Shown here piece after piece: positions 50,687 to 59,228 of a DNA stretch of 63,274 nucleotides. The notes under the pieces are model-generated. The model was not told where the DNA came from, did not search any database, and was given only the letters and a program-made list of their open reading frames with translations. The stretch lies in contig JAEYOY010000072.1 of the NCBI GenBank assembly GCA_023411215.1, positions 1 through 63,274 of the forward strand, written 5' to 3'. The position numbers were made by a program, and so were the translations under genes. The stretch comes from Bacillota bacterium. Lineage in GTDB: Bacteria > Bacillota > Clostridia > Lachnospirales > Lachnospiraceae. The stretch's first letter is position 1; every line of letters starts with the position of its first letter.

Positions 50687-50696
50687 GTAATTGCCT

Positions 50697-51092
50697 ATGA
50701 GTACAGTACGACCATCAAACTACATAGAGAACTTCCTCAATTTCGTTGACCAGTGTAAAACTGACTATCAAAATGCGGTCAATGCGGTTGAGGAAGCTGA
50801 CCGCAAAGAACTCCAGGATCTAGTTCATGAAATGGAATTTGCAAAGGATAAGAAAGAGCGGAATCGTATAGCTACCAAGTTACACAATAGCCGAGTCGAG
50901 AGAAGAAAGAATAAGGATATCGTGGATGAATTAAAGGACATTGTGGCTTTCTTTGATGAGCAGAATCATAAGAACACCCTTAATAAAACGAGACAGCTAT
51001 TAGGTAAGCAGCGAAAGACCGAAGAATATGTGCATGGCGAGAGGGTGTATAAACCGAGGAAGGGGGCAGTCAAGGATGGACATCCAAATTGA
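50697..51092 (+). CDS. Coiled-coil hypothetical protein
   Basis: This is a 131-residue highly charged helical protein (ELQDLVHEMEFAKDKKERNR) with a basic end (YKPRKGAVK). No domain is recognised. The ribosome site is weak, so it may depend on translation of SSB just upstream. Its end overlaps the ERCC4 nuclease gene. Confidence 0.6.
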   Translation: MSTVRPSNYIENFLNFVDQCKTDYQNAVNAVEEADRKELQDLVHEMEFAKDKKERNRIATKLHNSRVERRKNKDIVDELKDIVAFFDEQNHKNTLNKTRQLLGKQRKTEEYVHGERVYKPRKGAVKDGHPN

Positions 51093-51624
51093 TAGCCGTG
51101 AAAAAGCCAGGGCAATTGAGAAGATTATAGCCGAATTTGACCGTCAAGGAATTAAATATTTCACATCAAAACTCTTTTGCGGTGACTACCAATCTCTCGA
51201 CAATGCAAGGCTCTGTATAGACCGTAAACAGAATTTAACTGAGTTGTGCGGTAATCTCTGTCAGCAACACAAGAGGTTTCAGGCTGAATTAGTCCGGGCG
51301 CAAGAAATGAATATTCAACTCATAATCCTATGTGAGCATGGCGGTAAAATTACTTCTCTTGATGCCGTCAAAGAGTGGATTAATCCCCGGCAACGGCTAT
51401 GGGAAAAGGAAATGCGCGTGAAATGGGATATACCCGACACGCAGGATTTTGAAGAAGCAATAACAGCGTTGAGAAGCCATGGTGCAAGGTTTTATCCACC
51501 AACTAGCGGAGAGCAGTTACATAAGATGCTATCAACAATAAGTAAGAAGTATAATGTCGAATTTCAATTCTGCCAGAAATCAGATACAGGCAAGAGAATT
51601 ATCGAATTGTTAGGCGGTGATTAA
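51076..51624 (+). CDS. ERCC4-type nuclease domain protein
   Basis: This is a 182-residue protein. MDIQIDSREKARAIEKII, then FCGDYQSLDNARLCIDRKQN, matches the ERCC4/XPF nuclease core, with the DRK acidic-basic triad at about residues 53-55. Such phage proteins may resolve branched DNA. The start at 51076 follows an AAGG site, and the longer upstream frame overlaps the previous gene. A methyltransferase gene follows directly. Confidence 0.75.
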   Translation: MDIQIDSREKARAIEKIIAEFDRQGIKYFTSKLFCGDYQSLDNARLCIDRKQNLTELCGNLCQQHKRFQAELVRAQEMNIQLIILCEHGGKITSLDAVKEWINPRQRLWEKEMRVKWDIPDTQDFEEAITALRSHGARFYPPTSGEQLHKMLSTISKKYNVEFQFCQKSDTGKRIIELLGGD

Positions 51625-52266
51625 GTGTTAGATTTCGGATTTTACAACATGGATTGCATGGATGGGATGAAAGAATTTCCTGATAAATATTTTGAACTTG
51701 CGATTGTAGACCCTCCGTATAGAGATATGTCTGAAAATCAACCAACAAAAGACATGAGGAAAAATGGCACAATGGAACGCTTTGGAAATAAGCCAAATGA
51801 GACATACTTTAAGGAATTATTCAGAGTGAGTAAAAATCAAATAATTTGGGGTGCGAACAATTTTAACCTGCCTAATTATAAAGGGTTTATTATCTGGAAA
51901 AAGCTTACCATATCGGATGATTTTACAATGTCTATGGCGGAATTGGCCTACATATCAGAGGGACTAGGAACAACGTCAAAAATATTTGAATGCGCACCAC
52001 AAGGCACGAAACAAGATCCGCGTATTCATCCAACGCAGAAACCAGTTAAGCTTTATGAATGGCAACTTACCAAATATGCTAAGCCAGGAGACAAAATCCT
52101 TGATACTCACGTAGGCAGTGCAAGTAGCTTAATAGCTTGCCATAATCTCGGCTTTGATTATGTGGGGTTCGAACTCGATAAAGATTATTACCATGTAGCT
52201 AATAAGCGATTAGAAACTGTAAAAACACAAATAAATATTTTTGATTATGGAATTGATAGGCGGTGA
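51625..52266 (+). CDS. DNA methyltransferase, N6-adenine/N4-cytosine type (copy 1)
   Basis: This is a 213-residue methylase. The catalytic motif DPPY is at about residues 30-33, and the SAM-binding region (LDTHVGSASSLIACHNLGFD) comes after it, as in beta-class enzymes. The HPTQKPV motif is present. It starts at GTG immediately after the ERCC4 gene. A second copy at 57182 begins with nearly the same residues (LDFGFYNMDC) and shares the same C-terminal half. The target sequence is unknown. Confidence 0.88.
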   Translation: MLDFGFYNMDCMDGMKEFPDKYFELAIVDPPYRDMSENQPTKDMRKNGTMERFGNKPNETYFKELFRVSKNQIIWGANNFNLPNYKGFIIWKKLTISDDFTMSMAELAYISEGLGTTSKIFECAPQGTKQDPRIHPTQKPVKLYEWQLTKYAKPGDKILDTHVGSASSLIACHNLGFDYVGFELDKDYYHVANKRLETVKTQINIFDYGIDRR

Positions 52267-52273
52267 TGTTTTT

Positions 52274-52435
52274 ATGTGTAATTTTTTTAAAAGGAAACCC
52301 ATTGTAATAAAGGATTGGGATTTATCGAGAGATGGCATTGAAAGTTTAAATCTACCACATAATGACCCGAACAGTACCGAAAGAGACTTGAAAGGAAACA
52401 TTGTAAGTGACGAACTCCTAGGCGGTGATGCCTAA
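52274..52435 (+). CDS. Small hypothetical protein
   Basis: This is a 53-residue hydrophilic protein (FKRKPIVIKDWDLSRDGIES). The ATG at 52274 is chosen for the preceding AGGCGGTGAT; a longer frame would overlap the methylase. It overlaps the next gene by one base. The function is unknown. Confidence 0.5.
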   Translation: MCNFFKRKPIVIKDWDLSRDGIESLNLPHNDPNSTERDLKGNIVSDELLGGDA

Positions 52436-52668
52436 TGGTGCCATGGTGGACATTAATCCTCTTGACGGCAGGGTTTTTCATTCGAGAAGTGATTATGCGG
52501 TCAAGGGTGAAACTGAGTAATTACAATGTCGGATACCTTAATGCTTTATCGGATATGGTTCATGAAATAAACCACCTATTAAAACAAGGATGCTCACCTC
52601 AAGATACGATGCGCAAGCTAAACAAATTCATAGGTGATAAAGCAAATGAAATGAGTGATACCCCATGA
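52435..52668 (+). CDS. Small membrane-anchored protein
   Basis: This is a 77-residue protein with an N-terminal hydrophobic segment (WWTLILLTAGFFI) and a helical soluble part with a His/Cys pair. It overlaps the primase gene by four bases. The role is unknown. Confidence 0.55.
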   Translation: MVPWWTLILLTAGFFIREVIMRSRVKLSNYNVGYLNALSDMVHEINHLLKQGCSPQDTMRKLNKFIGDKANEMSDTP

Positions 52669-53210
52669 CCAAAGAAGATTTCTACATACTCCGCAACTCC
52701 ATAACCATGCACCAAGTAGTCAATCATTACGGCTTTCGCCTAACTCGAAAAGGCAAGAGCAGCTTCATAAGGTGTCCGCTTCATGTAGGCGGTTCGGAGC
52801 GGACACCGAGCATGATAATTTATGAGGGGTTCCGAGGATTTTACTGTAGAGGATGCGGTCAAGGCGGTGACGTTACTAAGTTTGTTGAGTTATATGAGGG
52901 CGTAACTCAAAAAGAAGCGGCGTTAATACTATCTCAGAGATTCAACGTACCAATATCTGAGAACGAAGAAGTATCAGAAGAGACTCGCCAAAAGGCTCAT
53001 ATTGCCGTCAAAGAAGCTCAGCGTGAATTAATTCATCAATCGGAAATCAGAGCCGAATTAGCCAAATTAGGAGCGTTGATAAGGGTATATAAAGCAGTCA
53101 CTTTGACGGCAGAACCCTTCGGAGAAGTATGGATGTATGTACAGAATGAACTACCACTTTTAATAGGAAGATGGGAAGCCCTGTTCGGGGAATTAAAGAG
53201 GATAGATTGA
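52665..53210 (+). CDS. DNA primase-type CHC2 zinc-finger protein
   Basis: This is a 181-residue protein. A CHC2 zinc finger (RCPLHVGGSERTPS, then YCRGCGQGGDVTKFVE) covers residues 35-85 and is the DNA-binding part of primases. No TOPRIM catalytic domain follows, so it may act together with the helicase-primase encoded next. It carries two TTGACGGC motifs. Confidence 0.85.
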   Translation: MTKEDFYILRNSITMHQVVNHYGFRLTRKGKSSFIRCPLHVGGSERTPSMIIYEGFRGFYCRGCGQGGDVTKFVELYEGVTQKEAALILSQRFNVPISENEEVSEETRQKAHIAVKEAQRELIHQSEIRAELAKLGALIRVYKAVTLTAEPFGEVWMYVQNELPLLIGRWEALFGELKRID

Positions 53211-53231
53211 GGACTATTTTACAGAAACGGG

Positions 53232-54845
53232 GTGATACACCTGATTAAAATAGATGAATTGACCGCCGAGAGCATTTTGGACGAAGGGATTTTCAAGGCT
53301 TTGTACGAAATCAAAGACGAGTTTAACCGTCAACAGTCCAGAAATAAACTTGAGGAAAAAGCTAAGTCGCTCGGCGGTAAAGAATTGAGAGATAAATTTA
53401 ATAAGCTTTGCAAAGCCTATGAAGCCCGATTTCAGAAACCCAAATCCGAAGGTTATAAAGAAAAACAGCCTTTAATAAATGCAGCCGGAATTAATATTTC
53501 TAGGTGGCACGAAACTGATAAGGACGGCAAACCCATAGCGATTATTGATGATTATCTGGTTGAGTATATTCTTACTAATTATCATATTTTTGTAATCGCT
53601 AAAGTCCCATACATATACGATGAAGGGGTTTATCAGGCTGACGAAACAGATACGAGGTTAAAAGCAATCATTCGTGGTCTGATTTATCGGAAAATCATTA
53701 AGGTTGACTTAATCGAGAGGATATACCGGCTAATTGTATCAACTCATGACATACAGCGAGGATATGAGGATTTGAATAATTTCCCGAGACACTGGATTAA
53801 TTTTAGGAATGGATTTTTTGACCCGATCAAATGGGAGTATACGCCGCATAGTCCGAAATGGCTATCCATTAATCAAATCCCACATGAGTTTGATAAGGAC
53901 GCTGAGCCAACCGGAAAAGTCACTCAAAACTTTTTAGATTTTGCCATTCCGGATGAAATCGACCAAGAAATGCTATGGCAGTATTACGGATATTGTTTGA
54001 CTACTGACAGCAGACTTCAGAAGTTTCTAATCTTCAAAGGTCAAGGAGGAACCGGTAAGAGTCAATTAATCCACATAGTTGATGCAATGGTGGGTAAAGA
54101 TAATCTCAGTAATATATCGCTTCAGCAGCTCAATGAGAGATTTTATCCAGCAATGTTACTTGGGAAACTCTTAAACACTTGCGCCGACATCCCTTCCAAA
54201 GCTATGGATGCAGTTGACGGCATAAAGAAGGCAACCGGAGAGGACAACCTATTTGCAGAACGAAAAGGGAAAGATGGATTTTCTTTCCATAGTTATTCGA
54301 AGCTAATTTTCTCGGCAAATGAAATCCCGATTAATATCGAGGAAAAATCCGAAGCGCTCTACCGCAGAATGTTAATCGTTAAGGTTGACAGAAAGCCGGA
54401 CAAGCAAAATCCGAGATTATGGGAGCAGTTGGAGAGCGAAATAGACTACTCTATTATGGCATCTTGCAAAGCTCTACAGAGACTATATAAACAGGGTAAA
54501 TTTACCGAGAGCGAGAATAGTAAGATTGCCGTCAATGAGCTCTACATGGAGGCTGACAATGTGCTTGCATTTTTATTTGACAAAACCAAGAAGATGCCGG
54601 GCAAATTTACGAAATCCTCGGAACTGTTTAAGGCATACGAAGAATATTGCAATGAAAACGGACGAAAACCCCTTAGTAACCATGGCTTCCATAAGAATTT
54701 AGGTAATAAGGGATATATCAAAAAGCGATATTCAGACGGTGAGAAATACTCAGATATTGTATTGATAGATAATTCTTTGCCTGAGGATGAAAACGGATTT
54801 GTTAGCGTCAAAAATATAGATCAAGAAGAACTACCTTTTAAGTAA
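53232..54845 (+). CDS. SF3 helicase / D5-like phage primase-helicase
   Basis: This is a protein of about 535 residues. The N-terminal D5 region precedes the SF3 helicase core with Walker A GQGGTGKSQ at about 270-278 and NTCADIPSKA as the B region. It then has LIFSANEIP, the usual sensor motif. It would unwind DNA at the phage origin. The start is uncertain: GTG at 53232 lies within the likely ribosome site GGGGTGAT, so CTG at 53241 is possible. It follows the CHC2 protein. Confidence 0.9.
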   Translation: MIHLIKIDELTAESILDEGIFKALYEIKDEFNRQQSRNKLEEKAKSLGGKELRDKFNKLCKAYEARFQKPKSEGYKEKQPLINAAGINISRWHETDKDGKPIAIIDDYLVEYILTNYHIFVIAKVPYIYDEGVYQADETDTRLKAIIRGLIYRKIIKVDLIERIYRLIVSTHDIQRGYEDLNNFPRHWINFRNGFFDPIKWEYTPHSPKWLSINQIPHEFDKDAEPTGKVTQNFLDFAIPDEIDQEMLWQYYGYCLTTDSRLQKFLIFKGQGGTGKSQLIHIVDAMVGKDNLSNISLQQLNERFYPAMLLGKLLNTCADIPSKAMDAVDGIKKATGEDNLFAERKGKDGFSFHSYSKLIFSANEIPINIEEKSEALYRRMLIVKVDRKPDKQNPRLWEQLESEIDYSIMASCKALQRLYKQGKFTESENSKIAVNELYMEADNVLAFLFDKTKKMPGKFTKSSELFKAYEEYCNENGRKPLSNHGFHKNLGNKGYIKKRYSDGEKYSDIVLIDNSLPEDENGFVSVKNIDQEELPFK

Positions 54846-54863
54846 ATACCGGAGGAAATTGAT

Positions 54864-55127
54864 ATGGAGAATAAGCGAGAGGTTGGGTTTGATAGCATGA
54901 TTGCCGTCAAAGAGGATTTCCCGAATGCGGATCAGGTCAGATTGATATTTAAAGACACTTATAATCTCTACCTCAAATGGATTGCCGTCAAGGAACCTGA
55001 TTGGGAGGCGGTTATCGCTGAAGCTCGAGATATCGAACAGAAATATCCGTTCGGGTCATGTCGGAAAATCCTGGTTGAGGTAGTGGATATTATCGAAGCA
55101 AATTATATGACAAAGGAGGTCGGATAG
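54864..55127 (+). CDS. Small hypothetical protein
   Basis: This is an 87-residue helical protein (IFKDTYNLYLKWIAVKEPDW). GGAGG precedes the ATG. Two GCCGTCAA motifs fall inside the gene, both as codons for AVK. It is coupled to the next gene, whose ATG follows its stop directly. Confidence 0.6.
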   Translation: MENKREVGFDSMIAVKEDFPNADQVRLIFKDTYNLYLKWIAVKEPDWEAVIAEARDIEQKYPFGSCRKILVEVVDIIEANYMTKEVG

Positions 55128-55454
55128 ATGGCCAGAGATTTATATGTTTATGATGTTTTTGATATAGAAGCCGATGCGTACACTCTTGAAAATGTCCCTC
55201 TTAGTACAGTGATAAATGAATTAGGGGTTGATAAGGCTAGAGTGCTTAACGCAATCAAATACGGTCAGAAGATAAAAAACAGATACATACCTTCACGCAC
55301 TTACCTTGACGGCACAACAAATCCTAATGATGCAGATAGGCGAATTGATGGTTTCAAAAAAACCAATGTTCCAGAAGTAAAGGTTGTTGTACCGGAGGAA
55401 TTAGCGAATGAATGGGATAGGGTTAGATTTATCCTTAATCCGAAGGCAAGGTGA
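55128..55454 (+). CDS. Small hypothetical protein
   Basis: This is a 108-residue protein with a possible HTH at residues 20-50 (LSTVINELGVDKARVLNAIK), so DNA binding is possible. AAGGAGG lies before the start. It belongs to the replication operon. Confidence 0.6.
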   Translation: MARDLYVYDVFDIEADAYTLENVPLSTVINELGVDKARVLNAIKYGQKIKNRYIPSRTYLDGTTNPNDADRRIDGFKKTNVPEVKVVVPEELANEWDRVRFILNPKAR

Positions 55455-55458
55455 TGAA

Positions 55459-55785
55459 ATGATCTGTAATAGAGATTGTTTCAATTGTGAATTTCCTGAT
55501 TGTATCAATGATGAAATATCATATAGTGAAATGATCGAAAGCAACCAGATAGATCAGGAAGTAAAATACGAAGCTCCTGACGGTCACAAAAAGAAAATCA
55601 GAAAGCAAAGGGGCTATGACCTTAGATACTACCAAAGCCACAGAGAAATCATCATACAAAAACAAAGGAACAATCTGGATAAGCACAGCCAGAGAAACAG
55701 GGAATATTATTCAAGAAATGTTGAAAAGGAACGACAGAGAGCAAGAGAAAAGTATTTACGCAAGAGGGAAAGGCAGGCGGTGTAA
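55459..55785 (+). CDS. Cysteine-rich basic protein
   Basis: This is a 108-residue protein. CNRDCFNCEFPDC gives a four-cysteine zinc site at the N-terminus, and the C-terminal half is a long Arg/Lys/Gln-rich helix. This build is frequent in phage proteins located just before a cytosine methylase. Its stop overlaps the methylase start. Confidence 0.65.
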   Translation: MICNRDCFNCEFPDCINDEISYSEMIESNQIDQEVKYEAPDGHKKKIRKQRGYDLRYYQSHREIIIQKQRNNLDKHSQRNREYYSRNVEKERQRAREKYLRKRERQAV

Positions 55786-57173
55786 TGAGAGATTTAATAA
55801 TAGATTGCTTTGCCGGAGGAGGCGGGGTTAGCGTAGGTGGGGAAAACGGATGGGGTAGATATTTTGATTTTGCTATAAATCATGATCCCAATGCAATAGC
55901 AATGCACATGAAAAACCATCCATGGACAAAGCACTTTACCGAGGACATTATGAGAGTCAATCTCAGACGGTATTTGAAATGGGGGCAAAGAGTTAGCTTT
56001 ATGTGGGCTTCTCCAGATTGTACAAGCCATAGTAATGCCAAGGGAAATAAGCCTATTGAAAGAGGTTTACGTATCCTTCCAATGGGAGTGTGGAGGCTGT
56101 GTAAGCAGATATTAAAAGCAACCGGCAAAGTTCCAGAAGTTATTATGATGGAAAATGTCAAGGAAATCATGAAGTGGGGTCCACTGGACGAAAATAATAA
56201 ACCTATCAAGAAGCGAGAAGGGGAATATTATCAGAAGTTTGTCAGACTTATGAAAGCTCTTGGATATGAATTTGAATATCGAGTATTAGTTGCAGCCGAT
56301 TACGGAGCACATACAACCAGAGAAAGATGGTATGCACAATTCAGATCAGATGGTAGACAAATACAATGGCCAGAGCCGACACATTCCAAGGGTGGGGTTA
56401 ATGGACTACTTCCATGGGAACCTATTAGCCAAGATATTGATTTCTCTGACTTAGGCAGTTCGATATTCACTAGACCGAAACCATTAAAAGACAAGACTTT
56501 ATACAGGATAGCAGCAGGGATAAAAAAATTCGTAGTCGATGATCCGAACCGGTTTATTCTTCCCGAGAAAATGGCGGCACCGTTCCTTATTCAGTATCAT
56601 TCCGAAACCGTCAATGGAGAGGTCAGAGGGCAGAGTTTGAACGAACCAATCCAGACGATCGACACTTCAAATCGCTATGCGTTAATTACTTGCTTTCTTT
56701 CAAAGTTTTATAAAACCGGAACTGGCCAGACGGTCAATGAGCCAATACATACAATTACAACCTCACCCGGACATTTCGCTATGGTATCAGCATTCCTGAT
56801 TAAATACTATGGCAAAGGGATAGGACAAAGCATGAATGAGCCCATTGGCACTATAGTTACAAAAGATAGATTTGGACTTGTGCTCGTGGCAATTGATGGC
56901 GTGACATATCAGATCGTAGATATTTGGTTCCGGATGCTTAAGCCGGAAGAATTGAAGCTAGGACAAGGCTTCCCGAAGGATTATATTATTGATTTCAAAA
57001 TGCCGAACGGCAAGAATTATCCGAAAAGTGAACAGGTCGCCCGGATCGGAAATAGTGTAGTACCGGTTATGGCAGAAAAACTTTGTTTGACGGCATGCCC
57101 TTATCTCAAAGTCGGCGAACGAATGCCGAACATGTCTATTGACACTACCTCACCACAGTTAAGATTTGCATAG
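55785..57173 (+). CDS. DNA cytosine-5 methyltransferase
   Basis: This is a 462-residue methylase. Motif I is DCFAGGGGVSVG, motif IV is SPDCTSHSNAKG (catalytic Cys), motif VI is MMENVKE and motif VIII contains RERWYA. The target-recognition region is long (residues 190-360) with three related blocks, each including NEPI-type turns. It would protect phage DNA from restriction. It sits between the replication genes and a second adenine/cytosine-N4 methylase. Confidence 0.92.
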   Translation: MRDLIIDCFAGGGGVSVGGENGWGRYFDFAINHDPNAIAMHMKNHPWTKHFTEDIMRVNLRRYLKWGQRVSFMWASPDCTSHSNAKGNKPIERGLRILPMGVWRLCKQILKATGKVPEVIMMENVKEIMKWGPLDENNKPIKKREGEYYQKFVRLMKALGYEFEYRVLVAADYGAHTTRERWYAQFRSDGRQIQWPEPTHSKGGVNGLLPWEPISQDIDFSDLGSSIFTRPKPLKDKTLYRIAAGIKKFVVDDPNRFILPEKMAAPFLIQYHSETVNGEVRGQSLNEPIQTIDTSNRYALITCFLSKFYKTGTGQTVNEPIHTITTSPGHFAMVSAFLIKYYGKGIGQSMNEPIGTIVTKDRFGLVLVAIDGVTYQIVDIWFRMLKPEELKLGQGFPKDYIIDFKMPNGKNYPKSEQVARIGNSVVPVMAEKLCLTACPYLKVGERMPNMSIDTTSPQLRFA

Positions 57174-57181
57174 GAGGGATT

Positions 57182-57931
57182 ATGTTAGACTTTGGATTTT
57201 ACAATATGGACTGCATGGAAGGGATGAAGCAATTCCCGGATAAGTATTTTGAACTTGCGATTGTGGATCCCATTTATGGAGATGTTAAAGCCGGAGGATA
57301 TATGACCGGAAAATCAAAAGGCGGTGTCGGACCTCATCCAGATTATAACTATTCTATTTGGGATCAACCCAAGACAGATAAAGCGTACTTTGATGAATTG
57401 TTCCGAGTTAGTAAAAATCAGATCATTTGGGGAGGAAATTACTTCTCTAAGGAAATCAATAGAAACAGCCCATGTTGGATAGTCTGGGATAAATGCAATG
57501 GAGAGACTAATTGGGCTGATTGTGAAATAGCATGGACATCATTTGATACTGCAGTAAGGATGTTTCGGTTTATGTGGAACGGCATGTTACAAGGAAAGTC
57601 AATCTCGGAAGGACACTTGATGCAAGGTGATAAGTCTAAAAATGAAATCAGGATCCATCCCACTCAGAAGCCGGTTGCCCTATACGAATGGTTACTTTCA
57701 AAATATGCTGTCAAGGGTGACAAGATTTTAGACACTCATGTAGGCTCTGCATCCAGTTTAATAGCCTGTCATAACCTCGGATTTGACTATGTAGGCTTTG
57801 AAATAGACAAGACCTATTACGATATGGCTACCAAGAGATTAGAAGCCCACAAGGCACAGAGAACAATATTTGATTGCGGAATAGAACGGACAGAGCAACA
57901 GCAACTATCAGATTTTATAGCAACCTCATAA
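57182..57931 (+). CDS. DNA methyltransferase, N6/N4 type (copy 2, DPIY variant)
   Basis: This is a 249-residue paralog of the enzyme at 51625. Both ends are almost the same (LDFGFYNMDCMEGMKQFPD; DTHVGSASSLIACHNLGFD). The central target region differs. The catalytic motif reads DPIY instead of DPPY; the second Pro is usual, so activity needs testing. The gene probably arose by duplication and then diverged in specificity. Confidence 0.85.
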   Translation: MLDFGFYNMDCMEGMKQFPDKYFELAIVDPIYGDVKAGGYMTGKSKGGVGPHPDYNYSIWDQPKTDKAYFDELFRVSKNQIIWGGNYFSKEINRNSPCWIVWDKCNGETNWADCEIAWTSFDTAVRMFRFMWNGMLQGKSISEGHLMQGDKSKNEIRIHPTQKPVALYEWLLSKYAVKGDKILDTHVGSASSLIACHNLGFDYVGFEIDKTYYDMATKRLEAHKAQRTIFDCGIERTEQQQLSDFIATS

Positions 57932-57943
57932 GGAGGGATTAAA

Positions 57944-58906
57944 ACGGAGAAATGGCAATTACAACAGCTTCAAGCCTTACCGCTAGAAGTTAAAATTCGC
58001 AAAACACAAGAGCGCATCAAGGAATGGTATGAACACTGGAACGGTCAAGTATATGTTTCCTTCTCCGGTGGAAAAGACAGCACAGTCTTATTACATATCG
58101 TTCGGCAGATGTATCCAGATGTAGAAGCGGTATTTGTGGATACAGGGCTTGAATATCCAGAGATAAGGGAGTTTGTAGAGAGTTTTGATAATGTGTGTAA
58201 AATCAAGCCTAAAATGAGCTTTAAGCAAGTTATTAAGGTTAAAGGGTATCCAGTTATCAGCAAAAAGAACGCACGATTTATTAGAGACTTACAGAACCCG
58301 ACAGATGATAATGAAGCCACAAGGAACCTCAGGCTTACCGGTTACAACAGAGAAGGTAAATACTGTAGCTCCATGATACTGCCCAAGAAGTGGAGATATC
58401 TTGTAGAAAGCGACATTAAAATAAGCGAAGAGTGCTGTGATGTTATGAAAAAGGAGCCTTTTCACAGATATCAAAAAGAAACTGGAAAATATCCAATAAT
58501 GGGAGTAATGGCAGAGGAAAGCAATCTAAGGGAAAAGCAATATCTTGATTATGGATGCAATGCGTTTAAGGTAGACGAACCGAATTCTAAACCCATAGGA
58601 TTTTGGAGGAACCAAGACATTCTAGAATATCTGAGACGCTTTAATATTCCATATTGTTCAGTTTATGGTGAAATAGTTCCGTCTGACCAAATAGCAGGAC
58701 AAACATCACTGCCGGGAACGGTTGAGAACCTAATGTGCACAGGATGCCAAAGGACAGGCTGTATGTTTTGTATGTTTGGTGTTCATCTTGAAAAAGAGCC
58801 AAACCGCTTTCAAATGATGAAGGAAACACACCCAAAGCAATATGACTACTGTATCAATAAATTAGGACTTGGGAAAGTCTTAGACTATATCGGAGTTAAA
58901 TATTAG
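57944..58906 (+). CDS. PAPS reductase / DndC-like ATP-pyrophosphatase family protein
   Basis: This is a protein of about 320 residues. The P-loop SGGKDS at residues 41-46 and VDTGLEYPEIREFV place it in the PAPS reductase family. A C-terminal cluster (CTGCQRTGCMFCMFG) suggests an iron-sulfur centre. The P-loop lies upstream of the first ATG (58109), so the real start must be earlier. The only codon well placed behind GGAGGG is ACG at 57944, one base from ATG. Family members add sulfur or transfer adenylyl groups, including in DNA phosphorothioation. Here it follows three DNA methylases. Confidence 0.8.
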   Translation, partial: TEKWQLQQLQALPLEVKIRKTQERIKEWYEHWNGQVYVSFSGGKDSTVLLHIVRQMYPDVEAVFVDTGLEYPEIREFVESFDNVCKIKPKMSFKQVIKVKGYPVISKKNARFIRDLQNPTDDNEATRNLRLTGYNREGKYCSSMILPKKWRYLVESDIKISEECCDVMKKEPFHRYQKETGKYPIMGVMAEESNLREKQYLDYGCNAFKVDEPNSKPIGFWRNQDILEYLRRFNIPYCSVYGEIVPSDQIAGQTSLPGTVENLMCTGCQRTGCMFCMFGVHLEKEPNRFQMMKETHPKQYDYCINKLGLGKVLDYIGVKY

Positions 58907-58933
58907 CAACCTCATAGAGGGAAAGGAGCAGTT

Positions 58934-59227
58934 ATGTTAATAAGGAGCCAAAACAAAAAGAATTTAATAAACTTAGCACAAGCTACAAATATAGCAATTA
59001 TATCGAGAGAAGGACGCTTTAAAATTATGGCCTATTATCAAGTAGAAGATGGATATGACTGTATGGGAGAATATTCTACCGAAGCCAAAGCAATTAAGGT
59101 ACTGGATGCCATAGAGAACGCTTATAGGAACGTAGAAAGCAATTATAAGGTTGCAGACGATACTTATTGGCAATCAATTAGGGATACATGCTTAGTGTTC
59201 CAGTTGCCACAGGATGGGGAGGTATAG
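58934..59227 (+). CDS. Conserved small phage protein
   Basis: This is a 97-residue protein. The pattern MLIRSQNKKNLINL, then ISREGRFKIMAYY and LGEYST-like (MGEYSTEAKAIKVLDAI) is common in small genes of Lachnospiraceae phages and conjugative elements. Its role is unknown. It is the first gene of the right accessory string, which lacks the TTGACRGC motif. Confidence 0.65.
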   Translation: MLIRSQNKKNLINLAQATNIAIISREGRFKIMAYYQVEDGYDCMGEYSTEAKAIKVLDAIENAYRNVESNYKVADDTYWQSIRDTCLVFQLPQDGEV

Positions 59228-59228
59228 C

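Larger units (their letters stand above)
846..57714. repeat. Dispersed octamer TTGAC[G/A]GC, about 74 copies
   Basis: Exact copies were located by eye on both strands: about 45 read TTGACRGC on the plus strand and about 29 on the minus. About 49 have G and 25 have A at the sixth base, and the next base is usually A. They run from the integrase (846) to the second N6/N4 methylase (57707). They lie mostly within genes and in all three codon phases. No copy was found after 57714. Confidence 0.85.

Noticed and set aside
846..57714. TTGACRGC copies as -35 promoter boxes
   Set aside because: They lie inside genes on both strands and most have no -10 element at the proper distance. Extra conserved bases (GC, then A) go beyond a -35 hexamer.
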